64,000 nucleotides of DNA from Prorocentrum cordatum (Eukaryota > Sar > Dinophyceae > Prorocentrales > Prorocentraceae), in contig CAUYUJ010015027.1 in assembly GCA_963575745.1 (NCBI GenBank), positions 497,796 through 561,795 on the forward strand. The letters run 5' to 3'. Positions 10,105-20,759 of the stretch are shown here, piece by piece. The notes beneath the pieces are model-generated. The model searched no databases. It saw nothing but the letters and a program-made list of their open reading frames with translations, and was not told the DNA's origin. Both the position numbers and the translations under genes were made by a program. Each line of letters opens with the position of its first letter. Position 1 is the first letter of the stretch.

Positions 10105-10860
10105 GGAGGCATCGGCTCTCTACGGCAAAGGGGGGGAGAGGGGGGGGGGAGGAAAGGGAGCCCCCCCGCTACCCACCCCGGGACCCCTCGGGACCCCCCC
10201 CCTTGGCGGGGAAGGGAAAAAAGGGAAGGGGCTTCTCTTTGACTCAGAGGCGACGTTGTTCCGTTTCGGTTTGTACCGACACGCTTCAGGAAAAGGTTGT
10301 AGGACAGGAGAGAAAGCGACGGGCGCAGTGGAGGAGAAGGCTGTATGGGAAGGGACAGAAGCGACGCCGGGAGGGCGGCGTATCTGACCCAGGACCCCCC
10401 CCGGGACCACCCTCGGGACCCCCCCCCCCTGGCGGGGAAGGGAAGAAAGGGAAGGGGCTTCCCTGTGACTCAGAGGCGACGTTGTTCCGTTTCGGTTTGT
10501 ACCGACACGTTTCAGGAAAAGGTTGTAGGACAGGAGAGAAGCGACGGGCGCAGTGGAGGAGAAGGCTGTAGGGAAGGGACCGAAGCGACGCCGGGAGGGC
10601 GGCGTATCTGACCCAGGACCCCCCCCGGGACCACCCCCAGGACCCCCCCCCCCTGGCGGGGAAGGGAAGAAAGGGAAGGGGCTTCCCTTTGACTCAGAGG
10701 CGACGTTGTTCCGTTTCGGTTTGTACCAACACGCTTCAGGAAAAGGTTGTAGGACAGGAGAGAAAGCGACGGGCGCAGTGGAGGAGAAGGCTGTATGGGA
10801 AGGGACAGAAGCGACGACGCTGCAGGGAAACGGGAAAAAGGAACGACGAGGAAGATAGGG
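10105..10860 (+). repeat. Tandem array of a ~225-bp unit, three copies
   Basis: The marker TTGTTCCGTTTCGGTTTGTA occurs at 10256, 10482 and 10706, giving spacings of 226 and 224. Units also share GGCGGGGAAGGGAAGAAAGG, a run of Cs and GGTTGTAGGACAGGAGAG. Because 225 is divisible by three, long frames persist on both strands. I treat the array as non-coding. Confidence 0.85.
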
Positions 10861-10917
10861 CAAACAACAAAGCCTCTTCCACACGCCGACAGGGTCGGCG
10901 GATTTCGCACAAGGACC

Positions 10918-11036
10918 TAGGAAGAGGGAACTTGGAGGGAGGGTTCATTACAACGCCGTTGATGCGTTTTGGGTTTGCACTGGCCCTGTTGCTCCTCCCA
11001 ACCTCCTCCTCGCCTCCTCCTCATCCTCCGTAGCCA
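10918..11036 (+). repeat. Module D plus TCC-rich tract
   Basis: CTTGGAGGGAGGGTTCATTA, then GCCGTTGATGCGTTTTGGG, continues into CTCCTCCTCGCCTCCTCC. It matches module D at 4634 and 5240 and ends about 75 bases before the glycosyltransferase frame. Confidence 0.65.
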
Positions 11037-11110
11037 ACTCATTCTCATCCTCCCCGCAAAATCCTTCAGCGCAGTTTCGCTGCCAAGCGACGCGCGTTCA
11101 CTCGTGGCGA

Positions 11111-12001
11111 ATGGTGGCGGTGGTCGCCCTCTCGTCCACCCACGCTGCCCAGCCATTCACTGAGACTCACTGGCAGGCGAGCGCCAGCGCAAGCCGGCGC
11201 TGTCAGAGAAGACTGACTGTTCGAGAAGCGCGTCGCTTCCATCACGGCACGCGAGCCGTTGCGGCACTCGTCGCGCCGGCTTGCTTGGCGGCATCGAGGC
11301 GCGGCGGTTGCGGAGGCCAGCGTACGCGTGGCACTTGGAAGGAGCGAGGCGTGCAGAGGAAGACGTCCTGGCCGGTCTTGCGCGCAGGGCTGAACGATGC
11401 TGGGGTAGACGATCAGCCGACGTCCAACTTGCTGGTGCACCAGATCTTCTTGGACGTTGGCCTCGGAAGCATCGAGGACAGACCGGCCTTCGTCACCAAC
11501 ATGGAGCGAGTCCGGCAACTGCACCCGCGACATAGGCTCTGGCGAGACCGAGATGTAGACGAGTTGGTCGACGCGCACTACCCGCAGCACCGCGAGGTCA
11601 TACAATCATTTCCGAATCGTTTTTTCTTGGTTGACTTCGCTCGATATCTGATATTGGACAAGTATGGTGGAGTGTACATGGATCTGGACGAGACTTTACT
11701 GCGACCGCTTCCCGAGTGCGATGTGATATTGGGCAAAGCAAAAGTTCCGAAAGGCCAGGTGCTCAACAATAACGTCCTGAAATTACCTTCGGAGCTTTAT
11801 TCGCACCTTACAGAGTACTCAATCTCAGAGTTCCACCGATGCGTGTGTGACGGCCTGACCGGAGCCAGACTCTTCATCAATTCGGTGAGCGCTGCCATGG
11901 TTGGCCGCTTTGTTCGGCAGCACTCTCTCAGGAGCAGCATAGATTACGACGACTACTTTGAGACCGACCACGCGCAGAGCTGGGTTCAGTTGATGGACTA
12001 G
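11111..12001 (+). CDS. GT32-family (DXD) glycosyltransferase
   Basis: A 296-residue intronless frame. Residues 107-200 carry the GT32 (Och1/mannosyltransferase-like, Gly_transf_sug) signature. This comprises LVHQIFLDVG (108-117), a LHPRHRLWRDRDVDELV stretch, SFPNRFFLVDFARYLIL (166-182), and KYGGVYMDLDE, in which Asp191-x-Asp193 is the metal and sugar-nucleotide binding DXD motif. The later parts NNNVLKLP and GARLFINSVSAAMV occupy the positions of the family's acceptor-loop segments. The first 90 residues are not conserved. A weak hydrophobic run (about 48-61) could be a Golgi signal anchor, but the true start may lie nearer residue 90. Enzymes of this family transfer a sugar from a nucleotide donor to glycans or glycolipids in the Golgi. 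Donor and acceptor cannot be read from the sequence. Confidence 0.85.
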   Translation: MVAVVALSSTHAAQPFTETHWQASASASRRCQRRLTVREARRFHHGTRAVAALVAPACLAASRRGGCGGQRTRGTWKERGVQRKTSWPVLRAGLNDAGVDDQPTSNLLVHQIFLDVGLGSIEDRPAFVTNMERVRQLHPRHRLWRDRDVDELVDAHYPQHREVIQSFPNRFFLVDFARYLILDKYGGVYMDLDETLLRPLPECDVILGKAKVPKGQVLNNNVLKLPSELYSHLTEYSISEFHRCVCDGLTGARLFINSVSAAMVGRFVRQHSLRSSIDYDDYFETDHAQSWVQLMD

Positions 12002-13130
12002 CTCGGGTGGGATTCACTCCTATGTATCGTGGACGACCTGGCAAGCGCGGCCACATTGTGTTCTCACCCTTGAGCTGTGCATTTGGACAGCAGGCTGCAC
12101 ACCACCATGCAGACGAAGCGCGCGAGTGTTCGCTGTTGTAGCTGCCAGGCTCACTTTCGCCCGCGCTCCGCTCCACAGCGGAGTCGTTTCGTGACGCTCG
12201 TGCGAATGTTTAGGCACCGCTTCTGAGCTTCGGGCTTCCAGTTCGAGAGTTCTTTTTTGGTAGTTGCCGCAGCACCAAGGACAATCGTTTTGCGCACTAC
12301 TCTCGCCTCGCTGCACGGAGGGGCCCAACAGAGGCAGATCAGCTGAGCTTGCCTCCTCCTCATCCTACTCCTTGGTACCTGGCACCTGATGGCATAAGAG
12401 ATCTCCGATCGATGCCAACGCCCCCCCCCGCCCCAGCCATCTGGTGTATGAGGGGGGACACTATTGGATAACGGCACGCATGGCCGATGGGGGGTCCGGC
12501 GAGCGGGACGAGAAGGCGACGACACGAAGAGGGACCGAAGAGGGAGGCGAGCGGAGGGACCAAGAGAGACGCGACGGAGGGTCGCGGTTCCGGCGGCGCG
12601 CGGAGCCTTCAGGGTGGACCACCACAGGAGGGGCGGGGGGCGGGCAGGCCGAGGGGCCGCCGGGGGGGGAGCCAGTTAGTGATCCGCGGAGGGGGAATCC
12701 CAAAGGCCCCCTCCCCTTCCCCCGCTGCACGCTGCCCAACCTTCTCTCCTTCCTCCTCCTCCTCCTCCTCCTCCTCCGGCCCCTCAGGGCCGTCCCCAGG
12801 TCGCTGCTCGTGCTGTCCAGGGAGTTTTTGAAGTCCTCGTGGCCGAGCGGACCTGTAAGCACGACGCGGCCCAGCATGTCCTGGACGCCGCGTGCTCGTC
12901 GGCGTCTCACGGATGTGGCTGTCGGTGTCTCGTGGCGACGGTACTGGGCGTGAGCGCGCTGCCGGGCATATCGCGCAGCCCCTGTGGCACCCTGAGGCCC
13001 GTCACTGTGTGAGCGGCCTCGTCCTCGCCTCGTGGAGCCGTGAGCCGCGTAGCCCGAGGGCGAGGGCGAGTGGGGAAGGTGCTGGTGTCGGTTGTTGGCC
13101 GTCCAGGCCATTCGCCTCGTAGTCCCCGCC
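12002..13130. other. No recognisable gene; short TCC tract at 12745-12780
   Basis: GC-rich. Open frames on both strands around 12460-13130 are Arg/Gly/Ser-rich without domains. A short TCCTCC run occurs at 12745-12780. Confidence 0.5.
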
Positions 13131-13229
13131 TTGATGGCAGTGCTGCTAGCTGCAGTCGTGGCGCTGCTGCACGGGGTGCTGCTGCTGGTCGCTGGGTTGG
13201 GCGCCTGGTGGGGGTCGGGGTGGGGCGCC

Positions 13230-14570
13230 GTCATGGTGCTGCTGTCCGCCGCCCATGGTGCAACTGCTCTGCAGTCAATCGTGCTGCTAACAATGGTACT
13301 GTTGGAGTCCGCCATGCTGCTCACGATCATGCTGCTGGAGTTTGTCTTGCTGCTCACTATGCTGCCGCTGGAGTCCGTCATGCTTCTCACGATGGTGCTG
13401 CTGGGGTCTGTCGTACTGCTCACGATTGTGCTGCTGGGGTCTGTCGTGCTGCTCACGGTCGTGCTGCTGGGGTTCGTCGTGCTGCTCCTGATGCGGTCGC
13501 GTTGCTGGAATCCGTCGTGTTGTTCATGGTCGCACCGCTGGGAACCGTCGTGTTGCTCTCGATGATCTTGCTGGGGTCCGTCCTGCTGCCCACGGTCGTG
13601 CTGCTGGAGTCCGTAGCATTGCTCACTATGGTGTTGCTGGAGTCTGCTATGTTGCTGACGGTCGTGCTGCTGGAGTCCGTAATGCTGCTCACAATGATGT
13701 TGTTGGAATCCGTCGTGTTGCTTATGCGTTGCTGGATTTCGTCGTGCAGCTCACGATGGTCATGCTGGAGTCCGTCATGCTGCGCGCTGTCGTGCTGCTG
13801 CAGTCCGTCGTGCTACTCGCGATGTTGTTGCTGGAGTCCGTCATGCTGCTCACGGTCGTGTTGCTGGAGGCCGTCGTGTTGCTCACGATGGTGTTTCTGG
13901 CGCCCGTCAGGTTGCTCACGACGGTGCTGTTGGCGTCAGTCTTGCTGTTTACAATCGTGCTGCTGGAGTCCACCGTGTTTCTCCCGGTGCTCCTGCCAGA
14001 GTGCATCATGCTGCTTATGGTCGTGCTGCTGGATAACGATCGTCTTGCTGCTCACGGACGCGTTGGTGAGGTCAGTCGTGCTGCTCATGATGGTGTTGCT
14101 GACGTCTGTCCTGCTGCCAACGGTGGTGCTGTTGGAGTCCGTAATGTTGCTCACGATAATCGTGCTGAAGTCCGCAGTGCTGCTGACGGCCGTGCTGATG
14201 GAGTCCATAGTATTGCACACAATGGTGTTGCTGGAATCACAGGTTCTGCTCTCGGTCGTGCCGCTGGAATCTGTCGTTCTGCTCACGGTAGTGCTGCTGG
14301 GGCCCATCATGTTGCACGCTACCGTGCTGCTGGAGTCCGTCGTGCTGCTCGCGATGTTGCTGGTGGAGTCCGTCATGCTGCTTACGGGCGTGCTGCTGGA
14401 GCCAGTCGTGCTGCTCATGGTCGTGCTGATAGAGCCCTTCATGTTGCTCAGACTGGTGCTGCTGTGGTCCGCCCTGTCGTTCACGGTCGTGCTGCTGGAG
14501 TCCGTCGTGCTGTTCCCGATGTGGTTGCTGCTGCTGTTGCTGTATTCGTCGGTGTGGAGCGCTAGGAGCA
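13230..14570. repeat. 33-bp minisatellite, block 1
   Basis: Repeats approximating CTCACGGTCGTGCTGCTGG plus AGTCCGTCGTGCTG, about 40 units with substitutions and occasional 15-18 bp indels. Since 33 is divisible by three, all six frames are long. The + frames give a hydrophobic 11-mer (LLTVVLLESVV). The - frames give a Ser/Thr 11-mer (SSTTVSSMTDS) or a Gln/His 11-mer. No start, domain or flanking conserved sequence favours any frame, so I do not call a gene. Confidence 0.85.
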
Positions 14571-15094
14571 AGTAGTCGTGCCAGACTTGGGAGCCATGAT
14601 GGCGTCGATGAAGGGGTAGATGCTGGTGTTCGTGATGACATAGATGCCGTAGGTGCTGGCCCCAGTGCTGGTGGTCGTGCCACCTTCGATGATTGTGTCG
14701 ATGATGGTGCCACCGCTACTCTCTTCGCTGGTGGGGTCGGTGGTGGGTTGTCGGAAATGGAGTCGGGGAGGGCATCGGGCATGGCGTCAGTGGGAGCGTT
14801 GGGGATGGCGTCGTGCGCTTGGTCGGCAAAGCGCACCTGTCGGAGACGTGGTGTCTGTCGATGGCCGCATAGAAAGGCTGGGTTCGATGCTGTCGTGAAG
14901 GCTGCTGCGGGTGTCGGTGCTGGCGTGGGTGCTGGCATCGATGTTGGTGTTGGTTGTGGCGTAGATGCTACTTCTGGTGCTATAGTCAATGCCGCGTTGG
15001 GTGATGGCGCCGATGCTGGGGGTGATGCTGGCGTCGATGCTGGAGTCGATGCCAGGGTCGGTACGGGTACCTGTTGAGGCTGGTGTTGACGAGG
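14571..15094. other. Non-repetitive spacer within the 33-bp minisatellite
   Basis: GTCGATGCTGGxGxTGGT-like words (14870-15075) make an Ala/Pro/Thr-rich frame on the - strand. That frame is continuous with the Ser/Thr repeats on both sides. If any protein is made here, a - strand mucin-like protein is the most plausible form, but the evidence is weak. Confidence 0.35.
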
Positions 15095-15690
15095 CCCCGT
15101 CATGTTGCTCACAATCGTGTTGCTGGAGCCCGTCGTGTTGCTTACGATGGTGTTGCAGGAGTCCGCCATGTTGGTCACACTCGTGCTGCAGGAGTCCGTC
15201 GTGCTGCTCAAGATGCTGCCTCTGGAGTCCATCATGCTGCTCACGGTCAAGCTGCTGGAATCCGTCGTGCTGCTCACGATGGTGCTGCTGGAGTCCGTCT
15301 TGCTGCTCACGATGGTACTGCTGGGGTCCGCCATGTTGCCCACGCTCGTGCTGCTGGAGTCTGTCGTGCTGCTCGCGATGCTGCTGCTGGAGTCCATCAT
15401 GCTGCTCACGGTCGCGCTTCTGGAATCCGTCGTGCAAACCACGGACGCGTTGCTTGGGTCCGTCGTGCTGCTCACGACGGTTCTGCTGGAATCCGTCCTG
15501 CTGTCTACGGTCGTGCTGTTGGGGTCTGGAATGTTGCTCACGATGGTGGTGCTGGAGTCCGCCATGCTGCTGACGGTCGTGCTGCTGGAGTCTATCCGTC
15601 TTGTTGCTCACGGTCGTGCTGCTCGAGTCCGTCATGCTGCTCACGGTCGTGCTTCTGGAGTCCGTCGTGCTACTCGCGATGATTTTGGCG
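15095..15690. repeat. 33-bp minisatellite, block 2
   Basis: Same unit as 13230-14570, about 18 copies, same orientation. Confidence 0.85.
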
Positions 15691-16124
15691 TGCTCTTCAT
15701 TCTCCTCCTCGTCCTCCCAATCTTCCGCGTCCTCCTCCACCCTCGAAGCACGTTCAGGGTCGAACTCCTTTCATGCTCCCGCTCCTCCTCCCCCACCCTC
15801 GTCGGCCGCGTCTGCCTCGCCTCCTGTCTCTGGTCGTGGCGCCCGCGCCTCTCAGGGGGGCCTCCTTGGCCCCGTGGGTGCCCTCCTCGCGCCCGCGCGG
15901 GCCCAACATTGGGCTTGAGGTTTAAGATGTTCGGGCGTGTGTCGTCGATCCAACACGTTTCCGCAACATTCGCCGACCCGGAAGGCTCTTGTATTTTGGA
16001 GAAGGGACTATTGCGCCACATCCTTTCGCTAGGCCTCTCCCGAGACACTCTTGGGGCAGTCTATGCCGTCCTGGCTGAATATTGTTTGGCTCGTAAACCA
16101 GACAAGAGGGACCCTGAAGGAGGT
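15691..16124. other. No recognisable gene
   Basis: A short TCC-rich run at 15695-15745, then mixed sequence. I see no conserved motif. Confidence 0.4.
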
Positions 16125-16345
16125 GCGACGACGGAGTCGGCGTCTTCGTTTCGGTAGTTTGGGGGGCGTGCTTGGATGCTCTCGTCGCCACCTTTGGGTG
16201 CAGCTCGAACAATTTGCTAGGATGAGCCCCCTGTGAGGGATCCGACGAAGTCGGCGTCTTCGTCTTAAATGTGTTCGGGGGCGTTTCTGGAGGTTGTCGT
16301 CGCCACCGCGGGACGCAGCTGGAACAACTGACTACGATGGCCCCA
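16125..16345. repeat. 114-bp tandem repeat, two copies
   Basis: ACGGAGTCGGCGTCTTCG (16131) and ACGAAGTCGGCGTCTTCG (16245) start two aligned units. Each contains TCGTCGCCACC and CAGCTxGAACAA. Confidence 0.75.
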
Positions 16346-16349
16346 AGAG

Positions 16350-16690
16350 GTGGCCAGCCTTTCTCGCTTGACACATCCCCGCCAGTCTCGGTTCAGAGAT
16401 GCCCTGACCTGAAACGGCCCAGCCCGTTTCACATGAGATATCCTCGCAATTGTGGGTTCGGAGATGCCACGCGAGAGGCCTAGCCAGTGTCGCCAGAGAC
16501 ATCCTCGGAACTCTGGGGCTAGGGATGCCATGTTCTAAGGTGATCCAGCCTGTTTCGCTTGAGACATCATCGCTACTCCGGGCTCGGAGATGCCCGGACC
16601 TGACGTGTTGCAGCAAATTCCAGCCTGCTTCGCCTGAGACATTCTTCCAACCCTGGGCTCAGTGATGCGTTGATCTCGCTGTCGCTGATG
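16350..16690. repeat. ~65-bp tandem repeat, five copies
   Basis: CCAGCCTGTTTCGCTTGAGAC-like starts occur near 16354, 16419, 16480, 16545 and 16620. Each is followed by CATCxTCGxxACTCTGGGxT and CGGAGATGCC. Confidence 0.7.
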
Positions 16691-16779
16691 AGCCATTTGA
16701 CAACTGGGGCTTAATGTCGTGTGGACAATCGGGACGCTGAAATTGTTTTCTCCGTCGATCGCACATGTGACAATTCTTA

Positions 16780-17003
16780 ACGCTTCGCGTACCCCCACCA
16801 GCTTTTCGCCATTTTGGTTTGCATCGAGGCCTGCATCTTGGCCTTCGTCGGCTTCGGCGTGTCCCACCTGGTCTTCAGCGTCGGTTTCGCCTTCTGAGTG
16901 GCAGCGTAGTCCGCTCCTGCGCGCTTGGAGCCTGATTTAGTCCGCTGCTCGTTAGCTGCGCGTTGATTTAACGCCGAGTGATTTGTCGCTACGGCCGCGA
17001 TCG

Positions 17004-17072
<69 letters not shown>

Positions 17073-17145
17073 CAGAAACGATCAACAGGGGGGAGTTGGC
17101 AAATCGAGGACGGCTGGAAACATGCAGTTGCGCGGCCGCCTTCAG
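16780..17145. repeat. Repeat F copy 1 with a 67-A homopolymer
   Basis: CTTAACGCTTCGCGTACCCC at about 16777 and CCAGAAACGATCAACAGG at 17072 frame a segment that matches repeat F copy 2 at 20985-21270. At the position where copy 2 has GATCAAAAAGTACCCCC, this copy has an uninterrupted run of 67 A (17004-17070). The A-run is therefore internal to a repeat, not obviously a retroposon tail. Confidence 0.7.
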
Positions 17146-17254
17146 ACAAACTATCCCGGCAAAGCAACCGAACAGCAATGCGTAGGAACATATTTGGAAG
17201 CATTCCCTTTAGGATTCAGATGAGAATCCAGTTGTAGAATTCTGCTGTTCTCGC

Positions 17255-18810
17255 AGTCGTAGTCGCGTTCGCGATGACAGTCGCAGTGGCAACGGCAGTC
17301 GCAGTCACAGTCTCAGCCTCAGCCTCAGCCTGCCTCAGCCTCAGCCTCAGCCTGCCTCAGCCTCAGCTTGCCTCAGCCTCAGCCTCAGCCTGCTTCAGCC
17401 TCAGCATCAGTCTGCCTTCAGCCTCGGCCTTACCCTCAGCGCGCCGCAGCCTCAGCCTGCATCAGCCTCAGCTTCAGCCTCAGCCTGCCTCAGCATCAGC
17501 CTGCATCAGCCTCAGCCTCAGCCTGCCTTTGCCTCAGCCTCAGCCTGCTTCAGCCTCAGCCTCAGTCTGCCGTCGGCCTCAGCCTCAGCCTCAGCCTGCC
17601 TCAGCATCAGCCTGCATCAGCCTCAGCCTCAGCCTCAATCTGCCTCAGCATCAGCCTGCCTCAGCCTCAGCCTCCGCCTCAGCCTGCCTCAGCCTCAGCC
17701 TCAGCCTGCTTCAGCCTCAGCCTCAGTTTGCCTGCAGCCTCGGCCTCAGCCCCAGTCTGCCTCAGCCGCAGCCGCAGCCGCAGCCTCAGCCTCAGCCGGC
17801 CTCAGCCTGCCTCAGCCTCAGCCTCAGCTTGCCTCAGCCTCAGCCTCAGCCTGCTTCAGCCTCAGCCTCAGTCTGCCTTCAGCCTCAGCCTCAGCCTCCG
17901 CGTGCCGCAGCTTCAGCCTGCATCAGCCTCAGCCTCAGCCTCAGCCTGCCTCAGCATCAGCCTGCCTCAGCCTCAGCCTCAGCCTCAGCCTCAGCCCCAG
18001 CCTGCTTCAGCCTCGGCATCAGTCTGCCTTCGGCCTCGGAATCAGCCTCCGCCTGCCTCAGCCTCAGTATGCCTTCAGCCTCGGCCTCAGCCTCAGCCTG
18101 ACTTAGCCTGAGCCTGCCTCAGCTTCAGCCTCAGCCTGCCTCAGCCTCAGCATCAGCCTGCCTCAGCCTCAGCCTCAGTCTGCCTTCAGCCTCGGCCTCA
18201 GCCTCAGGCTGCCTCAGCCTGAGCCTGCCTCAGCCTCAGCCTCAGCCTCAGCCTGCCTCAGCATCAGCCTGCCTCAGCCTCAGCCTCAGCCTGCCTCTGC
18301 CTCAGCCTCAGCCTGCTTCAGCCTCAGCCTCAATCTGCCTTCAGCCTCAGCTTCAGCCTCAGCCTGCCTCAGCATCAGCCTGCTTCAGCCTCCGCCTCAG
18401 CCAGCCTCAGCGTCAGCCTGCTTCAGCCTCAGCATCAGTCTGCCTTCAGCCTCAGCGTTACCCTCAGCGCGCCGCAGCCTCAGCCTGCATCAGCCTCAGC
18501 TTCAGCCTCAGCCTGCCTCAGCATCAGCCTGCCTCAGCCTCAGCCTCAGCCTCAGCCTGCTTCAGCCTCAGCCTCAGTCTGCCTTCAGCTTCGGCCTCAG
18601 CCTCAGCCTGCCTCAGCCTCAGCCCGCATCAGCATCAGCCTCAGCCTCAGCCTCAGCCTGCCTCAGCATCAGCCTGCCTCAGCCTCAGCATCAGCCTGCC
18701 TCAGCCTCAGCCTCAGCCTGCTTAAGCCTCAGCCTCAGTCTGCTTTCAGCTTCGGCCTCAGCCTCAGCCTGCCTCAGCTTCAGCTTGTTTCAGCTTCAGC
18801 ATCAGCCTGC
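17255..18810. repeat. CAGCCT hexamer satellite, about 1.55 kb
   Basis: Built from CAGCCTCAGCCTGCCTCAGC words, with variants TCAGTCTGCCTTCAGCCT and CATCAGCCTGC. A longer unit is suggested by the regular return of CTGCCTTCAGCCTCGGCC. Translations give Ala/Ser/Gln/Pro repeats in several frames, which I do not treat as proteins. The unit is not the plant/alga-type telomere repeat. Confidence 0.9.
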
Positions 18811-18815
18811 CTCAC

Positions 18816-19165
18816 CATTCAAAATGTAGCCTGGGAGTGGAGTTCTGGGAATTCGAAGAACACGAAGTGGCCTACAGTTGGCTCCGGGCATTCTAAATCA
18901 TGCCAAGGAATGGAGTTGTGGGAACTCGAAGACCACGAAGTGGCCTACGGTTGGCTCCGGGCATTCAAAATGTGGCCCAGGAATAGAGTTTTGGGAACTC
19001 GAAGAGCACGATTTGGAGTTGGCTCCGGGCATTCAAAATGTGGCCCTGGAATGGAGTTTTGGGAGCTCGAAGAGCACGAAGTGGCGTACAGTTGGATCCG
19101 GGCATTTAAAATTATGCCCAAGAATGGAGTTCTGGGACCTCGAAGACCACAAAGTGTGTAACTGT
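18816..19165. repeat. 73-bp tandem repeat, five copies
   Basis: The mark CATTC/CATTT begins units at 18816, 18889, 18962, 19030 and 19103, giving periods of 73, 73, 68 and 73. Units share GGAATGGAGTTTTGGGAACT, CGAAGACCACGAAGTGGCCT and ACAGTTGGCTCCGGG. Confidence 0.85.
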
Positions 19166-19274
19166 TTGCTTTTAACGACTTCCGCGGATTCTCCCTGGAT
19201 CCTGCCCGGACCCCCTCTGGGGAGTCATGATGCTTTCTTTTGAGACCATTAGAAGCGTATCATTCTTCGCTGTT

Positions 19275-19515
19275 AGGCAACAGTGATCACACATAGCTTC
19301 CCATATGGTAATCAGTGCAAGATACGGCGTGGTGCTCCCCGTGGTAAGCGTCTCCAGCGCAGGTGAAGGTATCCACCCTGGGCCATGAGAAACAAGGATC
19401 ACACATAGCTTCCAGCAGCGAAGTTTAAGATGGAAACCGGTGCAAGATACGCCGGGTGTTCGCTGTGGCAAGCGTCTCTGGCGCAGGTGACAGTATCTAT
19501 CATTCGTCGCCCGTG
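19275..19515. repeat. ~120-bp repeat, two tandem copies (third at 21295)
   Basis: GATCACACATAGCTTCC (19285 and about 19398) is followed in each unit by GTGCAAGATACG and AAGCGTCTC. A third copy lies at 21295-21415, next to repeat F copy 2. Confidence 0.75.
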
Positions 19516-19749
19516 TCGCACAATTGAGAGTCGCATCCCCATCTGCATCCTTGATCTCTGCCCCCGCAATGAAGCTTATCTCAAACTCGCGTGCGGCTGC
19601 TGGTGCTGGTGATGGTCGTGATGGTGGTGGCGGTGGTGGTGGCGCTGCTAGTATTGCTGCTTGTGGTGCTCTGTTGCCCTCTTGGAGCCATCTTGGAGCA
19701 AGCGGTGCTGTTGGTGCTGGTGATGCCTGGGGCCATCTTGGGGGTAAGA

Positions 19750-19865
19750 CGAGGAGGAGGAGGAGGAGGAGGAGGAGGAGGAGGAGGAGGAGGAGGAGGA
19801 GGAGGGGGATGAGGAACAACAGAAAAGGAGGAAGGGAAGGAGGAGGAGGAGGAGCAGGAACAGGA
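19750..19865. repeat. (GGA)n microsatellite
   Basis: GGAGGAGGA triplets on the + strand, followed by AGGAGGxGGA variants. Confidence 0.9.
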
Positions 19866-19954
19866 GGAACGCGCCGCGAGGAGGATGAACTGAGGCCCGC
19901 TCCCCTCACATGTGAGTCCGTCGTAGAATCGGATGTTCTATCCTATGGTGGCCC

Positions 19955-20610
19955 GAAAGGTTCTTGCGAGAGGTTATTGGGGAACTCTCGGGGCCATCTT
20001 ACGGGCTCTCTCGGGCTCCCCGTGGGGCTCTCTTGGTGGTTTTGGGGGGCTCTCCTTGGGGGTATCTTGGGGCTCTTTTGGGGAGTTGCTGGGCCTTTTG
20101 GGGCTGTTTTGGGGGGTCTGGGAGGCCTCTTGGGGCCGTCTTGGACCCCTTCGCTCAAAAAGAGTGGGGTCGTTAATTTAGCCCCCCCCCCCCCCCCTCG
20201 GATGCCTAAAAGGGGCGTTTAGGGGCCCTATTGGACCGCTCTTGGGGCGCTCTTGGGGCGCTCTTGGGACCGTCTTGGGGCCCTCTTGGGCCTCTCTTGG
20301 GGCTACGGTGGGCCATCTTGGAACCATTTTGGCGCCTCAGAAGCCCATCTTCGGGCCGTCTTGAGGCCTCTTGGACGCATGTTGGAGGCTATCTTGAGCC
20401 GTCCTGAGGTATCTTGGGCGATCTTGGAGGCCATTTGGGGCTAGCTAAAGCCCTCCTGAAGCTATGTTGGGCCATCTTGGACGCTCGAGCCCCTCGCGGG
20501 GGAGTCCGTCCAGACCCATGGAGGGGAGGGGGGAGGTAAACTTCCCGAGCAGGGAAAGGAAGGAGGCTGGAAACAGAAACGCTCTAGACCACCTGCGCCC
20601 AGAGGGCTGG
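19955..20610. repeat. Segmental duplication, copy 1
   Basis: Runs in parallel with 21775-22545. Shared marks in order are TTGCGAGAGGTT, GGGCCATCTTACGGG, CTCCCCGTGGGGCTCTCTTGG, CCCCTTCGCTCAAAAAGA, TCGGATGCCTAAAAGGGGCG and ACCACCTGCGCCCAGAGGGC. The interior is the CTTGG-type repeat. Copies differ mainly by short indels in G-runs. Confidence 0.8.
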
Positions 20611-20759
20611 TGGGATTAGTGGCGCTTGGGGGGACCAGGGATGGGGGACAGCAAGGGAAGATCCGTGTTGTGGTGGGGCCGGAGTCGTTTACACAAGGTG
20701 TGGAACATCATTCCAAAGCGGGTTTTAGTTACACCTGGACAGTGGCCGCGCCCGCGGCA

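Noticed and set aside
11028-11036. CCGTAGCCA upstream of the glycosyltransferase, as a possible second spliced-leader relic
   Set aside because: Only nine bases match; the following TTTTGGCTCAAG part is absent (ACTCATTCTCA instead).
12461-13456. A 331-residue - strand frame as a gene
   Set aside because: Half is the start of the 33-bp repeat and half low-complexity Arg/Pro/Ser; no conserved motif.
13040-14575. A 511-residue hydrophobic repeat protein that looks like many membrane helices
   Set aside because: Product of the 33-bp repeat, which leaves all six frames open. No unique region, start context or family supports it.
17004-17070. A-run as the poly(A) tail of a retroposed gene
   Set aside because: Homologous repeat F copy 2 continues on both sides of the equivalent point, so the run is internal to a repeat; no gene lies upstream.
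17255-18810. CAGCCT repeats as a telomere or subtelomere
   Set aside because: Not TTTAGGG-like, heavily variant, and flanked by unrelated tandem arrays on both sides.
16125-19165. Regular repeats as a CRISPR array
   Set aside because: Units are contiguous tandem repeats of 65, 73 or 114 bp without unique spacers, in a eukaryotic context.
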